Positions 1 through 7,785 of a stretch of DNA of 64,000 nucleotides are shown piece after piece. Both the position numbers and the translations under genes were made by a program. Source of the stretch: Herbidospora sakaeratensis (GTDB taxonomy: Bacteria; Actinomycetota; Actinomycetes; Streptosporangiales; Streptosporangiaceae); NCBI RefSeq assembly GCF_001570525.1, contig NZ_BBXC01000008.1, positions 845,247 through 909,246 on the forward strand, written 5' to 3'. The notes under the pieces were generated by a model that saw only the letters and a program-made list of their open reading frames with translations, was not told the origin of the DNA and did no database searches. Within the stretch, counting starts at the first letter, position 1. The number at the start of each line of letters is the position of its first letter.

Positions 1-1131
1 GCGCTGGTTGGGCGCGATCACGCTGATTCCGGCCTGGGCGAAACGCTGGAGGGTGGGGTCGAAGCCGAGGTCCCAGGCGGCTTCGGGGCCGCCGTGCAGC
101 GCGATGAGCACGTGTTCGGCTCGCCGCCAGTCGGGACCGTAGACGACGGCCTCCATCGTCCCGGCGGGCCCGTCGAAGCGTTCGAGCCGGGCGTCGCACC
201 AGGGCGTGTCGTGTCCGTCCGCCCACTCCGCGACCCCGGACGGGTCGACGGCGAGCACGCCGGAGGGATGCGCGGGGGCGGAGTAGCCGAAGCGCAGCGT
301 GTCCTTGGTCCAGGCGCTCGCGAACCCGATCACCCCTGGTGGAATCGGCTGCTCGCGCACCTGGTCGGCACGCCGCTCGTGGATCAGCAGGCGGGAACGT
401 GCTCCGTCGGTGACCTTCAGCGCGAGCCGGTCCCCCGACGGGTCGACGGCCAGCGGCGACACGGCGCCCCTGATGTCGTTCAGTTCGCGCGGCAGGTGAA
501 CATGCGGGTCGCCGGGGGTGAGCCAGCCCAGCCGCACGCCGTCCGTGACCAGCACGTCCCCCGTCGCGGGGGACGACAGCAGGACCGCGCCCCCGTCGTG
601 GGCGAACGGGGTCACGGCTCCGCTCGTCAGATCCAGGACGACGGCCCGGCGTTCGCCGTCGACGATCTGATCGGCCGCGAGCCGGCGGCCGTCAGGCGTG
701 AGGCGGCACTCCTTCGTGATCATCCCCGGCAGGCCCAGGACCGGTTCGAGGCCCTCGCCGGTGAGCCGCTGGATGACCGTGTTGCCGTTCGTGTACGCCA
801 CCAGCATGGCCGCCACGTCCGGATCGGGGCTTGGAAAGGCGCGCAACCTCTCGGCTCGCACCGTGGCCACCCGATGCGCGACGTGGCCGCCGTCGGACGG
901 GGTGATGACGGTGACCTCATGGGCGCCGGATCCGGGCCGCAGCAGGACGATCTCTCCGTCCTCCGCCGGAGTCACCTGCGCCGGTAACCCGGTCGTGGCG
1001 ACCCGCCGGACGTCCGCGTGCCCCCGCTCGAACGACCACGCCTCAACGGCGATCCGGCCGTCGCCGTCGATGGTCAGGCAGGCGGCGTGGTCCCCCCGCG
1101 CGGAGAATCGCAGGCTGACTCGATGAACCAT
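1..1131 (-). CDS. S9-family (prolyl oligopeptidase-like) peptidase, C-terminus outside window; candidate lanthipeptide leader peptidase
   Basis: The frame opens at ATG 1131, with AAGGGGG just upstream, and stays open to the window edge, giving 377 residues. Most of this looks like the N-terminal beta-propeller of S9 peptidases. The last 45 or so residues enter the alpha/beta-hydrolase domain (LIALHGGPEAAWD, an oxyanion-hole-type HGG). The catalytic Ser/Asp/His lie off-window. No signal peptide is visible, so it should be cytoplasmic. It is the third gene after lanL and lanA on the same strand. Prolyl-oligopeptidase-type proteases such as FlaP remove leaders in some class III lanthipeptide pathways, so a leader-removal role is inferred from context. 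A general peptidase remains possible. Confidence 0.8.
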   Translation of the reverse strand, partial: MVHRVSLRFSARGDHAACLTIDGDGRIAVEAWSFERGHADVRRVATTGLPAQVTPAEDGEIVLLRPGSGAHEVTVITPSDGGHVAHRVATVRAERLRAFPSPDPDVAAMLVAYTNGNTVIQRLTGEGLEPVLGLPGMITKECRLTPDGRRLAADQIVDGERRAVVLDLTSGAVTPFAHDGGAVLLSSPATGDVLVTDGVRLGWLTPGDPHVHLPRELNDIRGAVSPLAVDPSGDRLALKVTDGARSRLLIHERRADQVREQPIPPGVIGFASAWTKDTLRFGYSAPAHPSGVLAVDPSGVAEWADGHDTPWCDARLERFDGPAGTMEAVVYGPDWRRAEHVLIALHGGPEAAWDLGFDPTLQRFAQAGISVIAPNQR

Positions 1132-1157
1132 GTCGCCCCCTTCGATGGATTCAGGAG

Positions 1158-1189
1158 GTGCCGGTCTCTCCCGAGCGAGAGACCGGCAC
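1158..1189 (-). terminator. 13-bp perfect hairpin between lanA and the peptidase gene (attenuator or processing site)
   Basis: GTGCCGGTCTCTC and its exact complement GAGAGACCGGCAC are separated by a 6-nt loop. The stem lies 15 nt after the lanA stop and about 27 nt before the peptidase start. In the direction of transcription it is followed by CTCCTGAATC rather than a T-run. Partial termination or 3'-end protection of the lanA message is therefore more likely than full termination. Confidence 0.7.
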
Positions 1190-1203
1190 GATAAGAATTC
1201 CGG

Positions 1204-1326
1204 CTAGATCGTCGAACCCTGGTATTCACAGGTGATGATCAGACACGTCGCGAAGCACGGGTAAAGGCCCACACCCGTGGGGTCTTCAGCCGGCAGCGTG
1301 TCCAACGCCATGATGTCGATCTCCAT
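1204..1326 (-). CDS. class IV-type lanthipeptide precursor peptide (LanA), 40 aa
   Basis: ATG 1326 overlaps the lanL stop (TGATG). It follows GGAGGTGATT, a near-perfect Shine-Dalgarno, so a high translation rate is expected. The leader MEIDIMALDTLPAEDPTGVG resembles, from memory, the venezuelin (VenA) leader segment LPETDPVGVDG. The core that follows, LYPCFATCLIITCEYQGSTI, has three Cys (C24, C28, C33) and four Ser/Thr (T27, T32, S38, T39). The FATC stretch also resembles the start of the VenA core (FAATC). There is no double-glycine cleavage site; leader removal may fall to the adjacent S9 peptidase. The placement after lanL and the short length are seen directly. The product class rests on leader similarity and on the synthetase next door. 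Confidence 0.85.
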   Translation of the reverse strand: MEIDIMALDTLPAEDPTGVGLYPCFATCLIITCEYQGSTI

Positions 1327-4028
1327 CAGAAATCACCTCCCTCCCTGCTGAGATTCGGAACCGCGCCGCGAAAGCGGGCAACGGGGAACCATGGCCGCGG
1401 ACCGCCGTGCCGCAGCCGAATGAGAAAGCACAGAACCCCGGAAAGGCCGTTGCCGAAGTAGGCGTAGCTGTCGGTGCCGGACACATCGGGGAGCACCTGG
1501 CGGCCGTTCACGTGAAAACGCCGCAGATGAGCTACTCGGACGAGCTCGTGCGCCCATTCGCGATAACGCGGATTCCCGGTGGCCTCGGCCAGGTCGAGCA
1601 GGAACTCACCACCGCCGGCCAGGCCGCAACATTGGCCGAGCATCGTCGACCATTGAGATCGGCGAATCGCCGTGGCGGCCTGGTCGAGCAGCGGGTGAAT
1701 GTCTTTGTCGCCGGTCTGTCGCCACATCTGGAGCAGGAAGGCCGCCACGCCGCTCGATCCGCTGCACCAGCGGGTGTGCGGGGTTTCGTCGCCGGGGCCG
1801 ACGCCCCAGTAGGCGGCGTCGTCCTCTATCCGCGCGGCCGACACGAGCGTGTCAGCCGCCTCGGCCGCGAGGTCGACGTACAGGCTGTCGTCGAGTGCCC
1901 GCCCTGCGGCGAGCAGGAAGGCCGCGATGCCCGCCGTCCCATGGGCGAAGCCGTAGTGGACGACGCCCGCCAGGGAAGAGGTGAAATCCCGCGGGATCGG
2001 CCACAGGATCTGGCCGTCTCGACGTTGGGCCGCCGTCAGGAGCGCGTCGGCCGCCGTCCGCGTCCGGGCGAGGAACTCGTCGTTTCCGGTCCTCTCCCAG
2101 AATCGCAACTGGGCGAGACCGGCCCCCGCGGTGCCGTGGCAGACGTCGGGATTGGGCCAGGCGAGGGGCACACGCAGCGCGAGGTCGGTCGCGACGTCGA
2201 CCAGTCGCCGGTCGTCGAGCAGCCGGCCCGCGTCCAGCAGCGCCCACGCCGTGCCCGACCGGCCGAACTGCAGGCCGGGCAGCAGGCGGGGCTCCCATGG
2301 CACGGCACGGCGGATCCAGTTCGCCGCGACGGCGACGGCCTCCTCCAGCGCCGCGCTCGGCCGAACCTCATGAGCACGGGTGAGCACGCCCAGCACCCCG
2401 CCGGCGCCGTGCTGCACGTTGAGCGGATCGGTCGCCCGCTCCCTCGGCGAGGCCGGCCACAACCGTGCCTCGTTCTCCGGCTCCATGGTCGCGATCAGGT
2501 GATCGATCCCGTCGGCGATCAGCCCGTCGATGATCTGCTCGGGCTCCGGCGAGGCTTGAAAAGCCTGAGTTTCCTGTACGAGGCCGCGTGCGGCCGCCGG
2601 CCCGGGACGCCGCCCCGGGTCCTCGTCCATGAGCGCGAGAATGACGGCCGCCAGGCGGCGCACGACCGGATTGCCGATCGACATGTGCGCCAGCCAGTCA
2701 CGCAGGCGCTCGTGCGCCGTCCGCACCTGCGGCCGCTCGGGCGCGAGCAGCGGGTCGACCCCGCCGGCCAGGTAGAACAGCGTCGCGCCCAGGCCATAGA
2801 GATCGACCCTCTGGTCGGGCGCGGGGCCCAGACCCGACACCGGCACCTGCTCGGGAGCGCCGTAGGCGGGGGTGAACGCCCGCACCGTCGTCTCGCCGGG
2901 GCGGGCGGCGACCTCCACGTCGATCAGGCGCAGGTCGCCTTCGGGCCTGACCATCACGTTGTCGGGAGTGAAATCCTGGAAGACCAGCCCGCGCCCGTGC
3001 ACCGCCTCCAGCAGGTCGATCAGCCGCCCGGCCAGCCTCACCGCCTGGTCGGCCGGAGGTCCCCAGGCGACGTCGTCGGCGAATTCCAGGCGGGTCCGCA
3101 CCCATTCGCGGAGGGTGACACCGGCGACCGCCTCCTGCACCAGGAACAGGTCGCCTTGTTGCTCGAACAGGCCGACCAGGCGGGGCGTCACCGCCGACGT
3201 GCCCAGCGTCTCCAGCACGGCCGCCTCACGCCGGAGCGCGTCGCGGGCGTCCCTCCCGGTCAGGTCGCCGTTGACGTGGGCCCTGGCCTGCTTGACGATC
3301 ACCCGCTCGCCGGTCACCTGATCCGTGGCCCGGTAGACGCCGCCCCTGAAGGCGTGCCTGACGGCGGCGGTGACCGCGTACCGTCCACCGAGCAGGACCG
3401 CCGTGGGCGCGGCGGCCGGGCCGGCCGGCGCGGACCGGAAGGGATCGCGCGGCGCCCAGGCCGGCGGGGTGAACCACGCCTTGCGCTCGTCGAGAACCGG
3501 CTCCCCCTCGGGGTTGACCAGCATCGCCTCATACGACCCGTCGTTGCCGAGCATCGGCAGCCCGTGGAACACGCCGAACCGGTAGTGCACCAGGCTGCCC
3601 TCGCGGTAACGGCGGTCGGACAGGATGCCGGGACCCGGCAACCCCGCCGTCGCCTCGTGCAGCTCATCGGCCAGCAGGCGCAGCCGCTCCTCATCACCGT
3701 GCGGGTAGGCCGTGATGAACTTGCCGCCGCCGCCTCGGTCGAAGCGCGCCGACGTCAACTGCCGCACGGCGTCGAGGGTGTGCGCGAACTTGAACGCGCA
3801 ACCGTGCCGGACCAGCACGTCGGCGGCCCGCGCCAGAACGTGGGGCGCGGACAGGACCGTCGCCGACAGGTGCAGCTTCCATCCCTGGACGGCCTGCCGT
3901 CTCGGTTCCCGGCCGGGGCGCACGGTGCACCAGAAGTCACCCGGCTCCACCCGCCATTCGACGGCTTCGTGGCGGCCGATGATGGCACGGACACAATCCT
4001 CCAGAATCGTGTCTTCAATCTTGGTCAT
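1326..4028 (-). CDS. class IV lanthipeptide synthetase (LanL-like): lyase, kinase and LanC cyclase domains
   Basis: This 900-aa protein should phosphorylate Ser/Thr of the precursor, eliminate phosphate to give Dha/Dhb, and cyclise Cys onto them. Residues 1-200 fit the phosphoSer/Thr lyase region. Residues about 213-480 are a Ser/Thr kinase: ATP lysine K246 (VIVKQ), catalytic loop QDFTPDN (D352, N357), metal Asp D370 (LIDVE, replacing DFG). Residues about 530-880 are a LanC fold with HG-type repeats (VCHGTAG, FAHGTAG). Candidate zinc ligands are C755 (WCSG) and C800-C801 (CCGLAG). Class III LanKC enzymes lack these ligands, which argues for class IV. The third ligand is Cys rather than the usual His, as in CCG-type enzymes such as ProcM. 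The start has GGAAG upstream. It is the first gene of the operon. Confidence 0.9.
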   Translation of the reverse strand: MTKIEDTILEDCVRAIIGRHEAVEWRVEPGDFWCTVRPGREPRRQAVQGWKLHLSATVLSAPHVLARAADVLVRHGCAFKFAHTLDAVRQLTSARFDRGGGGKFITAYPHGDEERLRLLADELHEATAGLPGPGILSDRRYREGSLVHYRFGVFHGLPMLGNDGSYEAMLVNPEGEPVLDERKAWFTPPAWAPRDPFRSAPAGPAAAPTAVLLGGRYAVTAAVRHAFRGGVYRATDQVTGERVIVKQARAHVNGDLTGRDARDALRREAAVLETLGTSAVTPRLVGLFEQQGDLFLVQEAVAGVTLREWVRTRLEFADDVAWGPPADQAVRLAGRLIDLLEAVHGRGLVFQDFTPDNVMVRPEGDLRLIDVEVAARPGETTVRAFTPAYGAPEQVPVSGLGPAPDQRVDLYGLGATLFYLAGGVDPLLAPERPQVRTAHERLRDWLAHMSIGNPVVRRLAAVILALMDEDPGRRPGPAAARGLVQETQAFQASPEPEQIIDGLIADGIDHLIATMEPENEARLWPASPRERATDPLNVQHGAGGVLGVLTRAHEVRPSAALEEAVAVAANWIRRAVPWEPRLLPGLQFGRSGTAWALLDAGRLLDDRRLVDVATDLALRVPLAWPNPDVCHGTAGAGLAQLRFWERTGNDEFLARTRTAADALLTAAQRRDGQILWPIPRDFTSSLAGVVHYGFAHGTAGIAAFLLAAGRALDDSLYVDLAAEAADTLVSAARIEDDAAYWGVGPGDETPHTRWCSGSSGVAAFLLQMWRQTGDKDIHPLLDQAATAIRRSQWSTMLGQCCGLAGGGEFLLDLAEATGNPRYREWAHELVRVAHLRRFHVNGRQVLPDVSGTDSYAYFGNGLSGVLCFLIRLRHGGPRPWFPVARFRGAVPNLSREGGDF

Positions 4029-4343
4029 GCTCGTTCTTCCGTCCTGTGCTGAGCGTGGACGCGCATGACGGCTCCCTCCGAGGCTGCTGGTGATCAGGCT
4101 GCGCAGGCCGGAAAGAAAGGCGTGGCGGCGTGATGAGCTGCTGGAGCACTAGTTGTAATCGGGCGTTCATGGCAAGGTCCGCGTCGTTGTGCACAATGCG
4201 CACTTTTCACCCTTTGATAGCGAGTGATTTCGCCCTGAGCCGACCATGCAGTCGCCCACGTCTCGTATGAGCAGGCGCGAATCGGAGACCTTCGTGATCA
4301 GTGCATTTTTTGTGCGCGTCGGCGAAAAAGCCGTGTCGGCCGT
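4029..4343. other. intergenic region upstream of lanL
   Basis: No convincing gene. It must hold the lanL promoter on the minus strand, but I cannot assign -35/-10 boxes. A perfect 10-bp palindrome TTGTGCACAA lies at 4187-4196, within a somewhat AT-richer patch, and could be a regulator site. A 62-codon minus-strand frame here lacks a ribosome site and shows no family features. Confidence 0.4.
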
Positions 4344-4751
4344 TTGGCCGTCACCCTGGCTGACCATTCAGCCGGCTTTCGCGTGGTTCCGAAGGCCGCC
4401 GTCACGGTGAAGATCAAGAAGATCGTCGACGGTGACACGGTCGACGTCATGTACAAGGGGCGGACCGAACGGCTGCGCATCTGGTCGGGCGCATGCGACG
4501 GCGGCACCCCTGCTCCCAAGCCCTCCCCCAAGCCGTCGCCCACGCCCTCTGGCGGAGGCGGCGGGAGCAAGCCGACCTCCAGCCCGACGCCCTCGCCGAC
4601 GCCTTCAGGCGGATCGGGTGGCGACGACCCGAGGTTCGACACGTGCGCCAAGGCAAACGCGGCCGGATACGGCCCTTACCACAAGGGCACCGACCCGGAA
4701 TACGCGTGGTACCAGGACCGCGACGGCGACGGCATCGTCTGCGAACGCTGA
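4344..4751 (+). CDS. Excalibur-domain protein with a truncated nuclease-like N-terminus; possibly degraded
   Basis: The C-terminal ~40 residues form an Excalibur domain (calcium-binding-like) ending in DRDGDGIVCER, with a partner Cys in FDTCAKANAAGYG. A long Pro/Ser/Gly linker (PKPSPKPSPTPSGG and similar) precedes it. The N-terminal part contains IKKIVDGDTVDVMYKGR, which matches the first strands of thermonuclease (SNase) domains, but the rest of that domain is missing. The only in-frame start I see is TTG 4344, without a good ribosome site or signal peptide, although the frame stays open further upstream. Full-length relatives typically have signal, SNase and Excalibur parts. This copy therefore looks like an internal-deletion product that may not be expressed. 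Confidence 0.5.
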   Translation: MAVTLADHSAGFRVVPKAAVTVKIKKIVDGDTVDVMYKGRTERLRIWSGACDGGTPAPKPSPKPSPTPSGGGGGSKPTSSPTPSPTPSGGSGGDDPRFDTCAKANAAGYGPYHKGTDPEYAWYQDRDGDGIVCER

Positions 4752-4878
4752 GCGGTGCCGCGCCGCAGTCACGGCCGCCGATGGTTCACGAGGCGAGCGC
4801 CTACTCCTCTGGCGAATGAACGGCTCGTGGTGGTCACCGGCACGCGGCGGTCCTCATTCGCTGCCGCGCATGGCGAAC

Positions 4879-5508
4879 TCACCTGATCCACTGCCGGTCG
4901 CGCTGTGCGGCCCATTGAGGCAGCGTGCCGTTCATCGCGCTCGCCGCGAACGTGACCCTCTTCTCCATGTCGGCGCTCATCTCGCCTCTCGTGAAGGTCT
5001 CCCACAACCCGTCAGGTGTCGGAAACCGGTTGGCGTGGTTCGTGCCGAGTTTCCCGTCCAGGTACAGGAGAGCGCCGAGGGCGTGCGGCTGGTTGTACCG
5101 CTTCTCCGTCTGGGGAAGGTAACGATCGAGATAGGCGCACAGGATGCCCGCGTCTTCGGCCTCGCCCAACCGGGCCAGTGCCACGCAATATCCGGCGCCC
5201 GCGTACACGAGTTCGCTTTCGAGCAGCAGCACCGCCAGCCGGTCTCGGAAGAGCACCCGGCGCTCCAGCGCGATGAGCCAGGCGGCGGTGAGCCGGGCCC
5301 GCCACTCGCCGTCGAGCAGGACGCCGAGTTCATGGTCGGTGATGCGGCGGGCGTCCTTGGCGAGTGCGCGCCCGAACCTGATCGCCTCGTGGTCGGGAAA
5401 GCGCAGGAAGGCTCCCGGCAACTTCAGGTAGCGCCGGTACTCGCACCATCCCGGAACGACGAAGCGCCGCGCCAGATCGATCATCTCGTCATCCGGTGGA
5501 GACGGCAT
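4879..5508 (-). CDS. DUF6000 family protein
   Basis: This 209-aa soluble protein of unknown function is Trp/Tyr/Arg-rich. Typical DUF6000 stretches are seen: RRITDHELGVLLDGEWRARL, LLLESELVYAGAGYCVALAR, and the conserved GALLYLDGKLGTNHANRF near the C-terminus. ATG 5508 is chosen because upstream residues in the same frame lose family character; GTG 5514 is an alternative. It lies 13 nt after the WYL regulator stop on the same strand and is probably co-transcribed with it. No enzymatic motif is recognisable. Confidence 0.7.
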   Translation of the reverse strand: MPSPPDDEMIDLARRFVVPGWCEYRRYLKLPGAFLRFPDHEAIRFGRALAKDARRITDHELGVLLDGEWRARLTAAWLIALERRVLFRDRLAVLLLESELVYAGAGYCVALARLGEAEDAGILCAYLDRYLPQTEKRYNQPHALGALLYLDGKLGTNHANRFPTPDGLWETFTRGEMSADMEKRVTFAASAMNGTLPQWAAQRDRQWIR

Positions 5509-5521
5509 GCGCACGCGGCCA

Positions 5522-6490
5522 TCATGCCTGATTCGTCGCGGTCGCCCGGGTGAACCGCTCCGCCACCAAACGCAGGTGCTCGACCAGCTCCGGCGGGCCC
5601 GACACCTCGAACTCCAGGTCGAGCAGCCCGAGATGCACTGCCAGGCTGGAGATGTTCTCCGCGCCCGTGTCCAGCACACACGTCCTCTCGTCGACCGCCT
5701 CCACCACCCCCACGGCCGGGTTGACGCGCTCCGTCACCACGTCGGCGGCGGCGTGCACGACGACCCGGGCCCGCCAGCGCCAGGCCGCCGACGAAACGCC
5801 CCGTGCCACGTAAGCGGCCGCACCCCCCTCAGGCGGGTCGCGCGGCGGAAAGCGCGGACCGGTCGGCGTGCGCGGCGCGAGGCGGTCGACGCGGAAGGTC
5901 CGCCAGTCGTCGCGGTCCACGTCCCAGGCCACCAGGTACCACCGCCGCCCCCACGACACGATCCGGTGGGGCTCCACCACGCGCAGGGTGCTCGACCCGT
6001 CATGGGACCGGTAGTCGAACCGCAGTCTCTCCCGGTTCCGGCACGCCGTCGCGAGGGTCGACAACACCGCCGCGTCGACGGCGGGCCCCGGACGGTCGGC
6101 GGGGACCGGCTCCGTCGACGCCCGTAACGCGTCGACCCGGTGCCGCAGGCGGGACGGCAACACCTGTTCCAGTTTGGTCAGCGCGCGGGCGGAGGTCTCC
6201 TCGATGCCCGGTACGCCGTGCCGCAGGCCGATCGCGACGGCGACGGCCTCCTCGTCGTCGAGGAGCAGGGGAGGCATGGCCGTGCCGGCGCCGAGGCGGT
6301 AGCCGCCGTCGGTGCCCCGGCTCGCGTGGACGGGGTAGCCCAGCTCGCGGAGGCGTTCGACGTCGCGGCGGACCGTGCGGTCGCTGACGCCCAGGCGGTC
6401 GGCGAGGTCGCGGCCGGGCCAGTCGCGGCGGGCCTGCAGGAGTGACAGCAGGCGCAGGAGGCGGGCCGAGGTTTCCAGCATGGACGTCAC
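5522..6490 (-). CDS. WYL-domain transcriptional regulator (DeoR/YafY type)
   Basis: 322 aa. Residues about 5-60 form a winged helix (LADRLGVSDRTVRRDVERLR); a WYL sensor domain follows (RRWYLVAWDVDRDDWRTFRV). The C-terminal extension (GPPELVEHLRLVAERF) is typical of the family. GTG 6490 is preferred over ATG 6481 because GGAAGGAG sits 8 nt before it. The gene is divergent from the epoxide hydrolase across 54 bp, the usual arrangement for a WYL protein controlling its neighbour and itself. The ligand is unknown. Confidence 0.85.
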   Translation of the reverse strand: MTSMLETSARLLRLLSLLQARRDWPGRDLADRLGVSDRTVRRDVERLRELGYPVHASRGTDGGYRLGAGTAMPPLLLDDEEAVAVAIGLRHGVPGIEETSARALTKLEQVLPSRLRHRVDALRASTEPVPADRPGPAVDAAVLSTLATACRNRERLRFDYRSHDGSSTLRVVEPHRIVSWGRRWYLVAWDVDRDDWRTFRVDRLAPRTPTGPRFPPRDPPEGGAAAYVARGVSSAAWRWRARVVVHAAADVVTERVNPAVGVVEAVDERTCVLDTGAENISSLAVHLGLLDLEFEVSGPPELVEHLRLVAERFTRATATNQA

Positions 6491-6544
6491 ATTGCCACTC
6501 CTTCCGGACAGAGGTTGACCGGAAGTCCCCGTAGCGTGATGGTC

Positions 6545-7648
6545 ATGAACCCCTTCCGGATCGACATCCCCCAGGCCGTTCTCGACGATCTGCACGACCG
6601 GCTCGACGCCACGCGCTGGCCCGACCAGATCCCGGGCACCGACGGGGACTACGGAGTGCCGGTGACCTACGTGAAGCGGCTGGCCGAGTACTGGCGGCAC
6701 GGCTACGACTGGCGGGCATGGGAGGCGCGGCTGAACGCCCACCCGCAGTTCACGACCGAGATCGACGGGCAGAACATCCACTTCTTACACGTCCGCTCGT
6801 CGCGGGAGGACGCGCTGCCGCTGCTGCTCACCCACGGCTGGCCGGGGTCAGTCGTCGAGTACTTGGACGTCATCGGGCTGCTCACCGAGCCGCCGGCCGG
6901 GGAGCAGGCGTTCCACCTGGTGATCCCGTCGCTGCCGGGGTTCGGGTTCTCCGGTCCGACGCGGGAGCGGGGGTGGAACCGGTTCCGGACCGCGCGGGCG
7001 TGGGCCGAGCTGATGCGGCGGCTGGGATACGACCGTTACGGCACCGCCGGGAACGACGCCGGGTCGCTCGTCGCGCCGGAGCAGGGCCGGGTCGACCCCG
7101 AGCACGTCGTGGGCGTGCACGTCACGCAGATCTACTCCTTCCCGTCGGGCGACCCCGCGGAGTTCGCGAAGATCACGCCGGAGGACCAGGAAGCGCTGAA
7201 GGTCCTCTCGTGGTTCCGTGACAACAAGATGGCGTTCAGCACCCTGCATTCGCAGCAGCCGCAGACGCTCTCCTACGCCATCACCGACTCCCCGGCCGGG
7301 CTGCTCGGCTGGCACGCCCAGCTCCTGGGGGAGGATCTCGACCCCGACTTCGTGCTGACCAACGTCATGCTCTACTGGCTGACCGGCACCGCCACGTCGG
7401 CCACCCGCTTCTACTACGAGGACGCCAGGGCCGAGGCGCCGGCCGGGCCGACCACGGCGCCGATCGGGGTGGCGATGTTCAAGGGCGACTTCGTGTCGAT
7501 GCGCACCTTCGCCGAGCGCGACCACACGAACATCCGGGCGTGGCGCTCCCACGACGAGCCCGCCGGGCACTACGCGGCGCACCTGGCGCCGGAGGTGCTC
7601 GTCCAGGACCTTCGGGACTTCTTTCGGGAAGATCACAACTTTCGCTGA
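6545..7648 (+). CDS. epoxide hydrolase, alpha/beta-hydrolase with EHN N-terminal domain
   Basis: 367 aa, cytoplasmic. It opens with the EHN-type segment FRIDIPQAVLDDLHDRL. LLTHGWPGSVVEYLDVI supplies the HGxP oxyanion motif. The nucleophile position is Asp in GTAGNDAGSLV, where relatives usually have GGDWG. Near the C-terminus, PAGHYAAHLAPEVLVQDLRDFF carries the catalytic His. Its reaction should be hydrolysis of epoxides to diols through an alkyl-enzyme ester; the substrate is unknown. ATG 6545 is chosen as the start of the conserved domain; no strong ribosome site is visible. It is divergent from the WYL regulator, which probably controls it. Confidence 0.85.
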   Translation: MNPFRIDIPQAVLDDLHDRLDATRWPDQIPGTDGDYGVPVTYVKRLAEYWRHGYDWRAWEARLNAHPQFTTEIDGQNIHFLHVRSSREDALPLLLTHGWPGSVVEYLDVIGLLTEPPAGEQAFHLVIPSLPGFGFSGPTRERGWNRFRTARAWAELMRRLGYDRYGTAGNDAGSLVAPEQGRVDPEHVVGVHVTQIYSFPSGDPAEFAKITPEDQEALKVLSWFRDNKMAFSTLHSQQPQTLSYAITDSPAGLLGWHAQLLGEDLDPDFVLTNVMLYWLTGTATSATRFYYEDARAEAPAGPTTAPIGVAMFKGDFVSMRTFAERDHTNIRAWRSHDEPAGHYAAHLAPEVLVQDLRDFFREDHNFR

Positions 7649-7785
7649 TTCGCGCAAAAGACCCTGGGCAAGTTGACGATCTAGCTCTATATTACGGCGC
7701 AGAGCAGCATTAATACGGCTGTGTTACGGCCGTCACCCCCCTGCGCCGCCCTGACCGCGGCTCCCTCATCGAGATGGGACTGGCC

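Noticed and set aside
1407-4052. 881-codon open frame on the plus strand opposite lanL
   Set aside because: It is antisense to a protein with clear kinase and LanC motifs, has Arg/Gly/Gln-rich composition without domains, and no ribosome site; a high-GC codon artefact.
4015-4203. 62-codon minus-strand frame upstream of lanL as a second precursor peptide
   Set aside because: No Cys pattern, no LanA-like leader and no ribosome site; it overlaps the lanL start in another frame.
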